From Pelecanus crispus (taxonomy: Eukaryota; Chordata; Aves; Pelecaniformes; Pelecanidae), in NCBI RefSeq assembly GCF_030463565.1, contig NC_134652.1:18081397-18145396 (forward strand): 64,000 nt of DNA, given 5' to 3'. Positions 24,558-36,717 of this stretch are shown here, one piece after another. The notes under the pieces are model-generated. The model was not told the DNA's origin and made no database searches. It saw nothing but the letters and a program-made list of their open reading frames with translations. The translations under genes were made by a program, and so were the position numbers. How positions within the stretch are numbered: the stretch's first letter is position 1; each line of letters starts with the position of its first letter.

Positions 24558-27500
24558 AACCAGTGATCAAGAAGCAAAGGCATAGGCTGTCCTGAGGAGC
24601 CAACTCTTTAAAAACTGTTTAAAAAAAAACTTACTTTCTGCCTTTGGTCAGCCAGAAAGAGATGGATTTCCAGTAAAACTTCATTTTTTCCTCAGCCTCT
24701 TACCCAGGTACAAATAGCCTATTTTCCCTGGCCTTTTGAATTTTCCAGGTCTATTTAGTACTATAAACTTTCTCCTGTTAGATATGTTATAGAAACTGCA
24801 ATTGTTAGGCTTCTGTAGTTGTGACCAGTCAACTAATCAACTATTCTTGGAGTAAATAAGCAGTTTCCCTAACACATATTAAAGTAGCAGAGGCCCTAGA
24901 GCCTATACAAGATCTGTTCTTGCTTGCCGTCTTCATAGCAGTCTGTAGACACAGGTAAATTGAAAAAATGTAGGTCACAGAAATGCATTGTGAATTACAG
25001 AGATCATAAAGATGGAGGCATGTAAGAATTCAATTCTGCAGATCAAAGCTTACTCTTATCATTGGTTTTATATGAGTCAGAACTATGAATCCAGCATTCA
25101 GCTTTATTTTGAGCATAGCCTAAAATTAGATGACAACAGATTTCTGTCATTAGACATAAAACCTCATGAAAGTAAGAGGTACCAAAGCAGTTAGGATGCT
25201 CAAATATAGTCCTGAACTCAAATCTGCCTTAACCCAGTGGGTATGAAACTGATGTGGGACTGTGAAGTTTTATAACACTTGTATTGCCAACCTTACTTTT
25301 TAACTTCTGTAGAACAGCCATGGGATTATAAAGAAAATAGGTGAGATTAATATTTTGCACATCATTTAATATACTGTGATACAGAATGATATACAGAATA
25401 TATATACAGAATATTCAATGGTATGCAGAATATGACATGAGTAGCTATGTTCTTATATGTACAACACACAACCGCTCCTATTTAGGAGTGTTTACATCAA
25501 GATTAAAATATGGAACACTAACAAAAATGTCAGAAACACATGTGAAGCACTATAAAAGCTGTAATGCGTGAAAATCTCTAGCCACATACAAACTATAAAT
25601 GTGTTACTGAAAATTGCAGCACTTGTCTTTTCAGCTTTCATGATCAAAGCTGTGATTTTCTCGGCATGTTTAGTAGCAAATTGCACTATTTTGAAACTAG
25701 TAAAGTCAGTAACGCTTTGCTATCTATGGTATTACAGAAAGAACATTAAAAATACTAAGTAAACTCAAAGACATCAGCCCAATTTTTTCTTTATAATCCC
25801 AAGTGATTTCTGCCATTATATTTGCCATGTCTAGTGAGAAGGCTTAATTCTTAGAAGAATAATGTGGATTTTATAACTGCAAATTTAAAAAAAAGTCTAA
25901 TTAAACACATGATTAGCAATGCTCCCATCTGCTTCAGCCAACAGTAGAAGTATTTACAGGTTTGTAATATGAACAATTTACCAAGAATGTAGAACTCGTC
26001 CTATCTTGAGGAACACAGTATCCTCTACTGTACCCCAAACCAACCTATTTCTAATCATACATCTTACTGTGATGAAGAGTGGTTAAAAATAATCCTCACA
26101 TAGAATATTTCTGCATGTCTAGAGAGGAAATCAGTGCAAGTTTATTTTAAGTACCTGCTGATACCATTTTGAGGTGCTTTTACTTCTAGAAAAAAATTTC
26201 TGTTTGTGACTCAAACATTAAGGTTGAGTGTTCAAAGGCAGTGATAAATACATTATCATATTTATTATTGCCCAAGCATTTTGGAAGCATGCATGCATAA
26301 ATCACGTCATACAACTTCCAACAAGCAACAAGTCTCTTCTAGCTGGTAGGGAAAAATTGAATGTGTGTGCCATGCACGGCTATTAAATATTCTCTTTACT
26401 ACAACAATGGATTTCTCTTCCTCTGTAAAATTGTACTTTTTACTAATACTAAGACATTCAAGTTGTAACCATGCACGCATTCAATAATTCATCCAGCCTC
26501 TGTAAAATCCAACTTAATCTCCAAACATGACAGTTGGGCTACAACATTTGCAAAAAATGAACGTTTCCAGCAGAAGATAACAAACTCTATCACTAAAGGT
26601 ATGTTCAAAACTTGCCTATCTCATCGTTGTCAAGCTGATAAACCAACTTTATAATTATTCCAAATATAAGTAGTATTCTAATGCCTAATTTTAATTCTAA
26701 TAGAATGTTAGTTACAGGGCTGAGATTGTCATCATCCTAGTTCTTTTTGATAGTAATTTAACACCTTCTAAAATTCTCCAGCATCCTGAAATTATCAAGG
26801 CCTACTTACGTTTATGTTACTGCCTGCCTTTCTACCACTTACTGGGTTTCAAAGGCAGGCCTAGTGTATCTTGTGCTTGCTTCATAAATACAAATAGTCT
26901 TTTTCATACTCTTAAAAGTAATTAGCTATGGACAAACATCTATTCCATGGTCCCCTCAAATTTATGAGCAGAAAGCTTGCAGGGAAAATTAGATTATCTT
27001 TTAAAGAAGTTTTACTTTTAAAGGGGTAATTTCTGTAACAAAAGAAGAATATCACATTTATGGTGGATTAGAGAAAGCCACTGAAGAAATTGATCCATTA
27101 GACCATAAAACTTTGTTGAACCCTGTGAATTTCTGTGTAAACACCTACAGAACTATTTCCTCAAATATTTTTTTCATTGCTTGAAGATAACAGAACATTT
27201 TAGTTGACTGAATAGGAGCGTCTGAATGAGCTGATGAGGTGTTAGTTATTATCCTTCCTATATGGAAGTGGCACTGAACAAAATTCACACACAGCTGTAA
27301 TTGGAAAGTCCATCTGCTTATTCAGCTGAAGCGATCACAGCTCTGTTATGTCTGGAAGATTCCAATGGAGTTACTCTTTTAGCCAAATAGTTGCAGTTTG
27401 TCACTGTTATCACACACTTTCCACTCACCTCCTAGGCTACCTCTTGCTGAGATCCTTGCACAGTGTCAGCTCTTTGGAAAACACTCAGTAGTATGCTGAA

Positions 27501-29131
27501 CCTGTTTATCCCAACCACGCCCTTGGTTAACATTCCTTTCCTTTCCCCTTATTCTGCCCTTAGTAGAATTGCTTCAGCCTAACACAGAACACCATAGCAT
27601 TAATAACAGTTGTCCAGATATTTTCAAATATGAATACAAATATCGTTGTCATATCAAAAGAAACCATTTTTAAAATTACTATTGTTTTTAAGCCTTCAAC
27701 TGACTAGATTTGCATAACATTTGTGGTTTTCCTTGGTTAAGTAACAAGAAGAATGTAATGCACTATTATGTGGCCCAGCTGCACTTGTGATTGTTAACGA
27801 TGAATTGTAAGCTGGTTCATTAAGTGGAAAACCTGAACATCCCACCTTCTGGTTCTTAAGCAAAATACAGATTAAAGAATGAATACTGTTAAGAATAAAG
27901 AGAAGTATATTCTAAGATAAACAGAATTTCCAAATTATCTCTGGTAAAGTGACTCATCAACCCCTAAACCAAAAAGATCCTGTAAATATTTCTGGAGTCT
28001 TAAACTGAGGAACATATGAATACAGAGCCTCTGTAGTTTTTAAGCTGCAAAAGCTAATGTGGAAAGGATCTTAATGCAAGTATTTTTTTACAAAGTCACC
28101 TTCTTTATGTTAAATAGTCTTAAGAGAATAAAAAAGAAGCAGTGTTCCTCCCCTGCATATCTAAAGAAGCAGAATACACTAAAATATAAAATTCCTAGTT
28201 TAAAATAACATTGCAGTAATACTAAGTCTAAAACATAAATGTTGTTAAAAGCAGCTAAATCAATTACAATCAAGAATGTTATTATGTCCTCTTTGTTATT
28301 CTTTATGACATTTTTATTGATGTTTTGCTCAATTTGTATTTAAAAATAAGGGTTACCATTCTTTTAAAAGGTATTATTTGTCTAATAGGTATGTATTGTC
28401 ATGTTAATAAATACCTATTGCTTCTTTGTTATAGAAGATAATGCATGGCTTATTAGCATTATAATTGTCCTTAAAAAGGTACCATACATGGAAATTAACA
28501 TGGGAAAATATGGAAAAGGAAAGGGTTCAAGACTACACATCTATAAAGATTTCTCTAAGTCTAATTTGTTCTTTGAAAAAAAGCAACAATGACGAGATGG
28601 AAAAGTTTATGATGCTAAATACTGAATACTTATTCTATTCTCAGCACGTTGAAACTTTACTAGGAAAAGATGGACAACATTGGAAGAATGTGCTTTAGAG
28701 ATGTAATGAATTAAAAAAAATGTTGAAAGTTGTGACAGAATTCAGAGCCCCTTCTAGCAGTTGCAAATAAGCTTGATATCATTGTAATAGCTCTTTTTTA
28801 TGTCTGTATGAGACAAAACACTGGAACTATAGAAGGCCTCCAAAATGGGTAATATGGAGTCAGAACAAGAAAAGTTTTGTGAAATATTGTCACAAAGGAA
28901 GGTAAATGGTATTAAAGAAGGCAGTTCATGCATTCTTATTTCTATTCCCCAGTAGTAGAAAAAGAAAGGAGTATTTCTAGGACAATGCAATATAACAGTT
29001 AACCCTTCTATGGAGTAAACCAACACCCAATTGTTGGTAGATATAAATTATCAAAACTGTGGGAAGATTGAAAGTTCACAGACTTGTTTCTATTAGACCC
29101 AATGAATATGTGTTGTACTAAAACTAGATTT

Positions 29132-29220
29132 AAAAAAAAAAAAACCCAAACCAAACAAAAAACCAAAAACCATACAAAAAACCAAATAAACCCCCCACAC
29201 ACAACACCAAGAACAAAATA
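29132..29220. repeat. A/C-only tract
   Basis: Thirteen A residues followed by about 75 bases made almost only of A and C, including CCCAAACCAAAC and CCCCCCACACACAACACC. The complement gives spurious minus-strand open frames of 61 and 91 codons rich in F, G, V and W. Confidence 0.9.
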
Positions 29221-31691
29221 GTATTCTTTTAGGTGCAGAAAAATTACACTCCCCAAGCATCCTAACAACCCAAACCAAAACATTTTTTAAAAGACAACAG
29301 ATTTTTGAGCTTCATGTTTCTGGTCTATCTGGAGTTTTGTGAGCTAAATATGAAGCAAAGCACTGAAAGCTTTAATATGTCAGCAATTCATCTACAAGAA
29401 AAATAAATAACCTAAATGAAACAGGTGTTCTTAATAATGTATTTGTTTAAACTTTTAGAGTAGTAATAGCTGGATACTGTAATTCCTTATCTTCACTTTT
29501 TTTATTATTCCTTGATTTCTGCTGAAATTATCTTCACTGTATAAGTTGCCACATATCCAGGTTTACAGATTTCTATAGGCCTTGTTCCTCTAAAGTGTTT
29601 ATGCGAACCTTATTCCTTTTCTTCAATTATAGCCACTGCCAAACTGTGTATATTTGCATGCCAAAAATCAAAATACTGTATTATCATATAGTTTGTATTC
29701 TACTCTGAAGCTTAGTATTTTTCACACATCAAACTTCAAACAGTGGTATGTGAGCCAATATAGTGCTTCCTCAGTCAGATCCGTCTGCAGAAAACAAGGA
29801 AACAACTATATGATTGATACCGTTTTCCAAAAAGGCCAGGTATTGTCAGTTTGCCAAGTTCATTGGTTTTGTGTAAACTGAATGCTTCCACAGAAAGCTG
29901 TAGGAAAATCTGAAGCCAGTATCAACTGTAAAAACACGTCACCATCTATTTTGTTTTTTCCTCTCCTGCATACAACTCTGACTACAAAAGAAATGTACTG
30001 CAATCATGACTATTCACTGCAACAACTACTTGTTTTGCTTTCTATTTATATGGGAGAAAAACAACCCTTTGACCACTGTCCTCTCTGCAGCATGACTCCA
30101 CAGATCCCAACTGCACTTTATTCTCCAGTGAGTTGGTAGATATAAATTCCATAAGAAGTAAATATTTCCTAGTTTCTTCTGTTACAATTCTAAGTATTCT
30201 ATGGTGATATTCAGATCATTCCTCATTCCCAAAAAGATTACACTTTCCCATATGGTCAGAAACAAATTTCAGAACCGCTAGTAATCAAACTTCATTTATC
30301 GAGCTCCATAGAGAAGAAAAAAGTAAGCTAAAGGTGTAAAACTTCTTTCAGACTAGTGCTTCTGTAAGTTACAGCCACAAAATAATCCAGCCCATTCTAG
30401 ATCCTAAAGGTTCTCTCCACTCATTTCTCCCAAATCATCTTGAATCATTTTTTCAAATGAAACTTTATCCAGAAACTAATACCTTTGTCAGTGTCAATTC
30501 AGTCTGGTATGACATGACTCCTTGTCAAATTTTCAGTAAAAAAATCGTTATTTTTACAGCTTGTCTCTGCTGCCTCTAGTTTATCAATGATTCATTTTTC
30601 CTTTCCAACCAAAGAAGAAATGTTTAAAACTTCTATGTGAAAAAAAAACTTTTTTAAAAAAATTGAATACTTTGCTCTATACTTACTTTTCTTTACCTGT
30701 ACATCATCAACAATAATATGCACTCAAAAATTACTCACCTATTAAGAAGCTTTAGAGACAATGGACGTTCTGCTGGTTGTTGGTGTTGCTGATTCTACTG
30801 CTGCTGGTAAGAGGAGGAACAGCTGGCCTATCCTACCAGGATATGTCATGTCTGCCAATTTAGAGAACCTGCAGCAGCTGGAAATGGTAATTGTGAAGAG
30901 AGCAAGAGGAGTTTACCATTATAAACTGTTTGCTTCTCATGCTTGATCAGCATTAGTAAAGAAGTAAATACATATAAGCATGAAGTCTGGCCCTTTAAAG
31001 CAATGAGAAAATGCCCACTGAATTCAATGAAGTTGACTTTTTCACCCAGGACTGAGGACCAAGAAAGCAAAGTAGTGCTAAGTTACACAAGATAAATGTG
31101 CGCTGCACCTTAAATGCCACTCAGGGCCCAGGTTTTAATCTACCCAATCATTTCAGCTATTCAAAATGAAATCATCAGCAAAACTTCTAGCAACAAAAGC
31201 ACAGGTTTTCACCTCTACCTTACTTCCACCATCAGGTCTCCCACATGCTAACTTCCTAGCTTTTTATTTTATTCCCCTACTCCTATCCATCTTCCAAATT
31301 TTTTTTCCTTGCTCTTTATTATACTTCACAGCTTTCAGACTGAGTTTTGCAAAATGTTATTTATTTTTACAGAACAGTATGTATAAGTACACATGAGTAA
31401 CAAAAACCCACAATGTTCTACAATTCTGGATTGCAAAAACCTGCCTTATTTCCCAACGTGTGAGATCTTTACACATGTAAGACTCTTCAAAGCTGACTGA
31501 TATCAGCTTTGCTTACACAATCAACTCTAGAAGACCAAGCAGAGGAGGAAGTATAAGCCCAAATAGTAGCATGAGGGAGAAGGAAACAACTGTTTCTTGA
31601 GCAGCAGGGAAGTAATTTGGGTGAAGGACGAAGAAATAATTTCCTGACACGGTCACATTATTTCCTTACATTTAAAAGCTTTTTCCACACA

Positions 31692-31705
31692 CCCCCCCCC
31701 CCCCC
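31692..31705. repeat. C14 homopolymer
   Basis: Fourteen C residues after CACACA. No associated element is visible. Confidence 0.85.
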
Positions 31706-32759
31706 AATTTTTGAAATAATTTTTACTTTATTTTCAGGATTCTTCAACCAACACCTCTGTAGATGAGTTTTTTCATAAGAAAGTCAGAAAGAAACGAAAG
31801 AGACAATGTATTACAAATGTCTTAAAAAAAATAAAAATGAGGAGGTTTCTATAATCTCTGCATTATAATCAGCGCTAAATGAGCTCTAAAAAACTACATC
31901 ATTGTGTGGCATCACATGCAGTTTCTTTTGTCATTTGTTGGGTGCAACTGGCAATTCACATCTCTTCTGGTAATGACATGCCACATAAATATTTCATGCC
32001 ACAATAATTATGCAATCCCTATTTGTCTGATAGTTGTTGCCATGTATGTATATAATTTTCCTGCACTCTGTAGACTAATTTGAACAACCCAGCATGCCTT
32101 GATCAGCATAGGAAATAAATGCATTTTATCTATATCCATGATATAATTCCTCTCAAAACAGACAAGCCTAAATTATCACATCTGTTGCTAACCACATTTC
32201 TGAACAAAGCAGAAATCCATACCATTATTTTATATAAATGTACACTGTTTTTGTCAAACACTGCTCTTGAAAATATATATTTGAATATCATAGAAGTTTT
32301 GCAGTTGGTACATCACACATGAAGTAGAAGAATTCCCATAGAAAGACTTCATTATTTTCTTAATTTCTACTGGGAGTCACAGAGGTGCCCTTTTCTTTGT
32401 CTTTCACAAACAATTAACCTTTTGCCATGTATGCAATTGGCTGAGAGCAGTCCTAAGTGGCTCAGAAAATAATTTACAGCAGAAACTGTACAAAGTTAAT
32501 TAGTATTAGTCTAAGAAGGTTATTCATATATTATCAAACCCAGAAAGTGGTCAGCATGACCCTCATGGAACTTTAAGCTACGGCTGAGTTTTCTTGTCAG
32601 TAGCTGCAGAGTACAAATGTTAATCAGGCTCAAGTACAGATACAGGTCTTGTAGCCATGGTCATTTTAAGTCTGAATGCTACAACTTCTGAAAGTACGGG
32701 TAAGTACAAGGATTCAAAGTAAATAACTCCATGCTATTACTCACTTGTTACGTTGGGGG

Positions 32760-32792
32760 AAAAAAAAAAAAAACCAACAAACAAACCAAAAC
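32760..32792. repeat. A/C-only tract
   Basis: Fourteen A residues grade into CCAACAAACAAACC-type sequence, as in the tracts at 9728, 10118, 29132 and 39599. Confidence 0.85.
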
Positions 32793-33071
32793 CAGTAATG
32801 CTGTTCTTTAACTGAGAACCTTTTTTGTTGTTCTCTTTTTTTACAGATCAGTTCATTCAGTTTTTACAGATTCCATCTGCCTAAAAATAAAGACCTTTTA
32901 GAACTTTAGAATCCAAAGGCAGAATAAAAGCATGGAGAACACAGTCTCAATTTTAAGTTCGGCAAGCCAGAAAGGGAGCTGTCAGCATGCTTAGGATACC
33001 ACCTGAAGTGCAGACTGTTAGATTTCCAAATATCTGCACTGGTTGCCATTGAAAGCCATTTCTTAACAGTT

Positions 33072-33626
33072 TGTCCTGGTTTTGGCTGGATAGAATTAAT
33101 TTTCTTCCTAATAGCTGGCATAGTGCTGCGTTTTGGATTTAGTATGAGAAGAATGCTGATAACACACTGATGTTTTAGTTGTTGCTAAGTAGTGCTTATG
33201 CTAGTCAAGGACTTTTTAGCTTCCCATGCTCTGCCAGGTGCAAAGAAGCTGGGAGGGGGCACAGCCTGAATAATTGATCCAAACTGCCCAGAGGGCTATT
33301 CCATACCATATGATGTCATGCTCAGTATATAAACTGGGGGGAGTTGGCTGGGGAGCAGGGATCGCTGCTCGGGAACTGTCTGGGTATCGGTCGGCGGGTG
33401 GTGAGCAATTGCATTGTGCATCACTTGCTTTGTGTATTATTATTATTATTTTGTTATTACTATCATTACTATTCTACTTTATTTCAATTATTAAACTGTT
33501 CTTATCTCAACCCAGGAGTGTTTCTCACTCTTACTCCTCCGATTCTCTCCCCCATCCCACCGGGGTAGGGGGAGTGAATGAGCCGCTGTGTGGTGTGTAG
33601 TTGCTGGCTGGGGCTAAGCCACAACA
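33072..33626 (+). mobile_element. Solo LTR of an avian endogenous retrovirus, copy 2 (family A)
   Basis: It starts TGTCCTGGTTTTGGCTGG and ends CCACAACA (555 bp). It is closest to copy 1: both share the CTCGGGAACTGTCTGGGTAT block and TTATCTCAACCCAGGAGT, where copy 3 differs, so copies 1 and 2 appear to belong to one subfamily. It carries an intact TATATAAA, an ATTATTAAAC signal and an ATT microsatellite in the R/U5 part. No retroviral coding sequence adjoins it. Flanking pentamers CAGTT and CACTC agree at only three of five positions, so the target duplication is uncertain. The frames of 108, 74 and 75 codons that start inside it are translations of the LTR, not genes. Confidence 0.92.
33326..33333 (+). 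promoter_or_regulatory. LTR TATA box (TATATAAA)
   Basis: TATATAAA sits just downstream of CCATATGATGTCATGCTCAG and upstream of a G-rich stretch, where the promoter of this LTR family lies. TGATGTCA immediately upstream resembles a CRE/AP-1 type site. It would drive plus-strand transcription toward the CpG-rich islet that starts about 0.6 kb downstream of the LTR end. Confidence 0.7.
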
Positions 33627-34199
33627 CACTCACTTGGTACTTCCCTTTGGTACCTATGGCGAGTGTGACTATCAGCAGTCAGTCTACTACATGGAATCCC
33701 TTTGTACCCTCGCATGCTTTATGTACTCATTTAAATTTAACTGACAATCTTACTTACAAAGTAGACATATTCCCTATTTGGGAACATATTTGTGTAAGTT
33801 GCTGACTGATTAAAGGCAACTCAGAAATCTTCAAATCGGACTCCAGCGGCCCACCACCTTCCTGGGCTTCATCCAGACCACAACGTCCCCAAGCAGAGGA
33901 CCTTGTTTAAGAGGAGACCTGGTTTGCTGTCATGTGGAGCCACTTTGCTCCCACACGTCGGCACAGTTTTGCTGGAAGGGCTGAGAGAGCAGCTGGTCCC
34001 CCAGGAAGAGCCAGGGCAGGCCCTGACAGTAGTTCAGTCACAGCCATGGCACCTGCACCCACGGGGCCACGCTGCTAAATGATGCAAAGGCACCAGCGGT
34101 GCAGAGAGGTCGATTTTAATATCCTTGTTTCTGAGCGTGGGGGGAAAAAAGAAAGAGGAATAAAAGTACCTTCTGCATAGGCTGCTCCCATCCCTACGC
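33627..34199. other. Non-coding DNA rising in GC, no gene seen
   Basis: The first 200 bases are ordinary. From about 33835 the sequence becomes GC-richer, with CAGCGGCCCACCACC and CACACGTCGGCACAG. A minus-strand open frame of 97 codons starts at 34327 and ends here at 34034, rich in A, R, P and C, and shows no family motif. This may be the left shoulder of the CpG-rich islet. Confidence 0.5.
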
Positions 34200-34451
34200 T
34201 GGCACATAGGAGTGGCAGCAGACTGTGAGGCACACCAGAGCGCAGGGAGCCATTGCTTGGCAGTGGCAAAGCAGGAGGCTGGGGCAGGCCTCACCCTGAG
34301 GCCCGGGAACAGCCCCCAGCCGGCCAAGCTCAGCCCAGGCCTCGCTGGCCGGAGCCCGTCCTGCGGGCAGGCGGCTGAGAGCAGCGGTCGCTCCGGGCCC
34401 GTGGCGGCAGAATGAGCTCAGGGGCTGATTGTAGCTGGTATAAAGCTTCAG
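34200..34451 (+). promoter_or_regulatory. Small CpG-rich islet, possible promoter or first exon
   Basis: By hand count about 11 CpG dinucleotides fall in the 90 bases from 34321 to 34410, in a window where CpG is otherwise rare, and the stretch is strongly GC-rich. It ends with GGTATAAAGCTTCAG followed by GTAAAG, an acceptable splice donor after position 34451. Overlapping open frames of 67 to 97 codons on both strands are expected from stop-poor GC-rich DNA and show no motifs. The islet could be the promoter and first exon of a non-coding transcript, a GC-rich repeat I do not recognise, or the edge of an assembly problem. The strand is suggested only by the donor. Confidence 0.4.
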
Positions 34452-36685
34452 GTAAAGAAGGTATTTGACCAAGGGTAGTTAGGAAACACTGGGTCAATGG
34501 TACTAAGGGTTGCAACACGTCACCGGAGTTTTTACAACAAAAGTGGATACCTGACTGAAAAGACTTTTGTTCCTGGGGTGGGGATTTATTCAGCAAAGGT
34601 CTCTGGCCTGTGCTGCAAAGGAGTTCAGCATGGTTGATCCCAATAGCCCCCTTTGGCTTTATAATCCATCAGTCTACAAAGTCTAATTAAACTTAAGCGT
34701 GCGATGAAGTGAATTTGGGCAGCTGTCCAAAACAGCTCTGCTCTGCGGATAGCCAGATGAATTACAGTGATCTAGTGAACAATTTCTCATCACTGATCAG
34801 AGAGCCTCTTACAGTCTTTCTGCAACTGACTTCGTATCTCAAAAAATATTACACTTTAAATAACGTCTACTATAAACATTGTCAAGCTGAGTCAGTATCT
34901 CTGTGGTTGTTCCTTACTGGAAAGTAAAAGAAAAAAGACCGATCCCTGGTTACAGAAAAAAATTCAAAAGATCTGCCGTATTAAATCATTTCTTTAGAGA
35001 AAGGATTAATCTCTTTTTAAAAATAATGAACCCTTAGAGATTTCCTTTCTGGCTCTCCTGAGGTTTTTGAAGATTGAGTATAATAAGGATTTTTTTTTCC
35101 TTTTCCCAGTTTCAAACTTGAGAGGAAAATGTGGTTTTAAAAGTTAAATTCTGATTCTACGTAAGTATTACATTCCACTAAAGTTTAAAAAACAAGTGAA
35201 GAAAAAGACAATATAAAGGAAGGAAAATCCAATATAAAATAAATCTTTAAAAAGTTGAGAGAAGCACAGTAGATCAGCAGAATAAAGAGCATGTGAAAGG
35301 AGAATGGTGGTTTGGAAAGTAGGAAAAAGAAGATAAAATTAGGTCTTGCATATACAGCTGTAGATTGGAGGTATTTTTCTGCATCTGGAATGGTATAGTT
35401 TCTTTTTTTTGCTAGAAAACTAGTCACTTGGTGTTGACTTCTAGAAGAATATGAACATTTTAGCAACAAAAGTAAATGGTTCATCAACTTGAGTTAGTTC
35501 AAAGAACCCCCAAAACAGCAACCTGCTCTGAACTTGGTATAATTAGGTATTTTTCTGGTTTCAGACAGTAGTTTCTTTTGCAAAGCTGATTTTGACAAAA
35601 TACACCATATACCAATAGCAGAGGACTGGCTAGTTGCAAAAACAACATTGATGAGCAACAGGTTGGATGAATTAAGGAATATCTGTTCAGCTTCCAGAAT
35701 AAATAATTCAGGAGCCAATTAACAGTCCACTGTAAGTCAGCATAAGAAGTCCCACTGATTCAAGTGGCTTTGGCTCCAGTCCTAAAGCTCTAATCCTACC
35801 ATTTACAATCTATGCTTGGACCGCCTTTCTCCTTGCATGTGCCCTGGCTTAGCCCTGTGAAGTAAATGAGACTTTGCATGTGTCCATACATTTTAAAGTG
35901 AAGTATCACTGCCTAATTTATGTGGTTTATTTATTTATATAGCTGCTGAGTTTGACACCTGTCTGTTTTGTCTGCTCTTCTGAGCAATGCATCATTGCTG
36001 GTTATGGCTGAGTGTGTTACGTACTCATCGAGGGATTTCGCAGGGGTTTTAAGCTTCCCTAACATTTACATGTTTGCTTTTTAACACTCCATCATACATT
36101 TATTTTACCTCCAAGCAAACATATGTTAAGCATAAATTTGTTTTTTACATAGTAGCACAAGAGGAAAGTATTATTTATTGATATTGAAAAAAATCTTATA
36201 AGGAAATAACCACATGTTATTTCCTGGCAAAAACACAGTAGTGCTCTGTCTGGACTGCATTGCTAATACTTAGGAAATCCTTGTGAAATCAATACAAATA
36301 TTTTTAAATATTTATTAAAATACTCAAGCATGCTACGGATTGTTTTGTTCCACTGCATTCCATCTTTCAATCCATTCACATCTAGCGGAATCAGATGCAA
36401 GGAAGATATGTGGCAGGCTTTCTAAATTACCTGTCAGAATGAGGGAAGGAGACATTAGAGAAAGAGCAAAAGACATGACAGGACATGACTGGGGTGTGTA
36501 CTATAGTCCTTGGAAGAAGATTGAGGCCAAACTACCAAAGTAATGATCTGGATTAAATATACATTAATGTCTCAAAGACCTCTCTCTCCTTATCTGCTTA
36601 AATCAGGGGACAAAGGTAAAAATAGAGAAGAGCTGTTTGGGAGGAAGTCAGTTAAAACCTGTTGGGAATCACGGAATCTACAGCA

Positions 36686-36717
36686 TAAATGGATAGACTG
36701 CTAAATGGATAGAATGC
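36686..36717. repeat. 16-bp tandem duplication
   Basis: TAAATGGATAGACTGC is followed immediately by TAAATGGATAGAATGC, differing at one base. It is a recent-looking small duplication. Confidence 0.85.

Larger units (their letters stand above)
22481..33071. other. AT-rich non-coding DNA, no gene seen
   Basis: No coding or known repeat family was recognised over 10.6 kb. It contains a (GGT)n tract at 24537-24557, a TA-rich stretch at 24360-24480, a period-9 ATACAGAAT cluster near 25380-25430, the A/C tract at 29132-29220, a C14 run at 31692-31705 and the A/C tract at 32760-32792. The block 31860-32100 looks enhancer-like. Around 31005-31075 a weak match to an old amniote repeat is possible. Confidence 0.6.

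Noticed and set aside
29008..29283. Minus-strand frames of 61 and 91 codons
   Set aside because: Produced by the A/C tract at 29132-29220.
33274..33600. Open frames of 108 and 74 codons at 33.27-33.60 kb
   Set aside because: They lie inside LTR copy 2. Related peptides also appear in copies 1 and 3, as expected from a shared non-coding repeat.
34034..34596. Several open frames of 64-97 codons on both strands
   Set aside because: GC-rich DNA has few stops. The peptides are low-complexity A/R/P/S-rich and mutually overlapping.
36663..36685. GGGAATCACGGAATCTACAG as an inverted CR1 terminus
   Set aside because: Too short, and no CR1 body follows in either direction.
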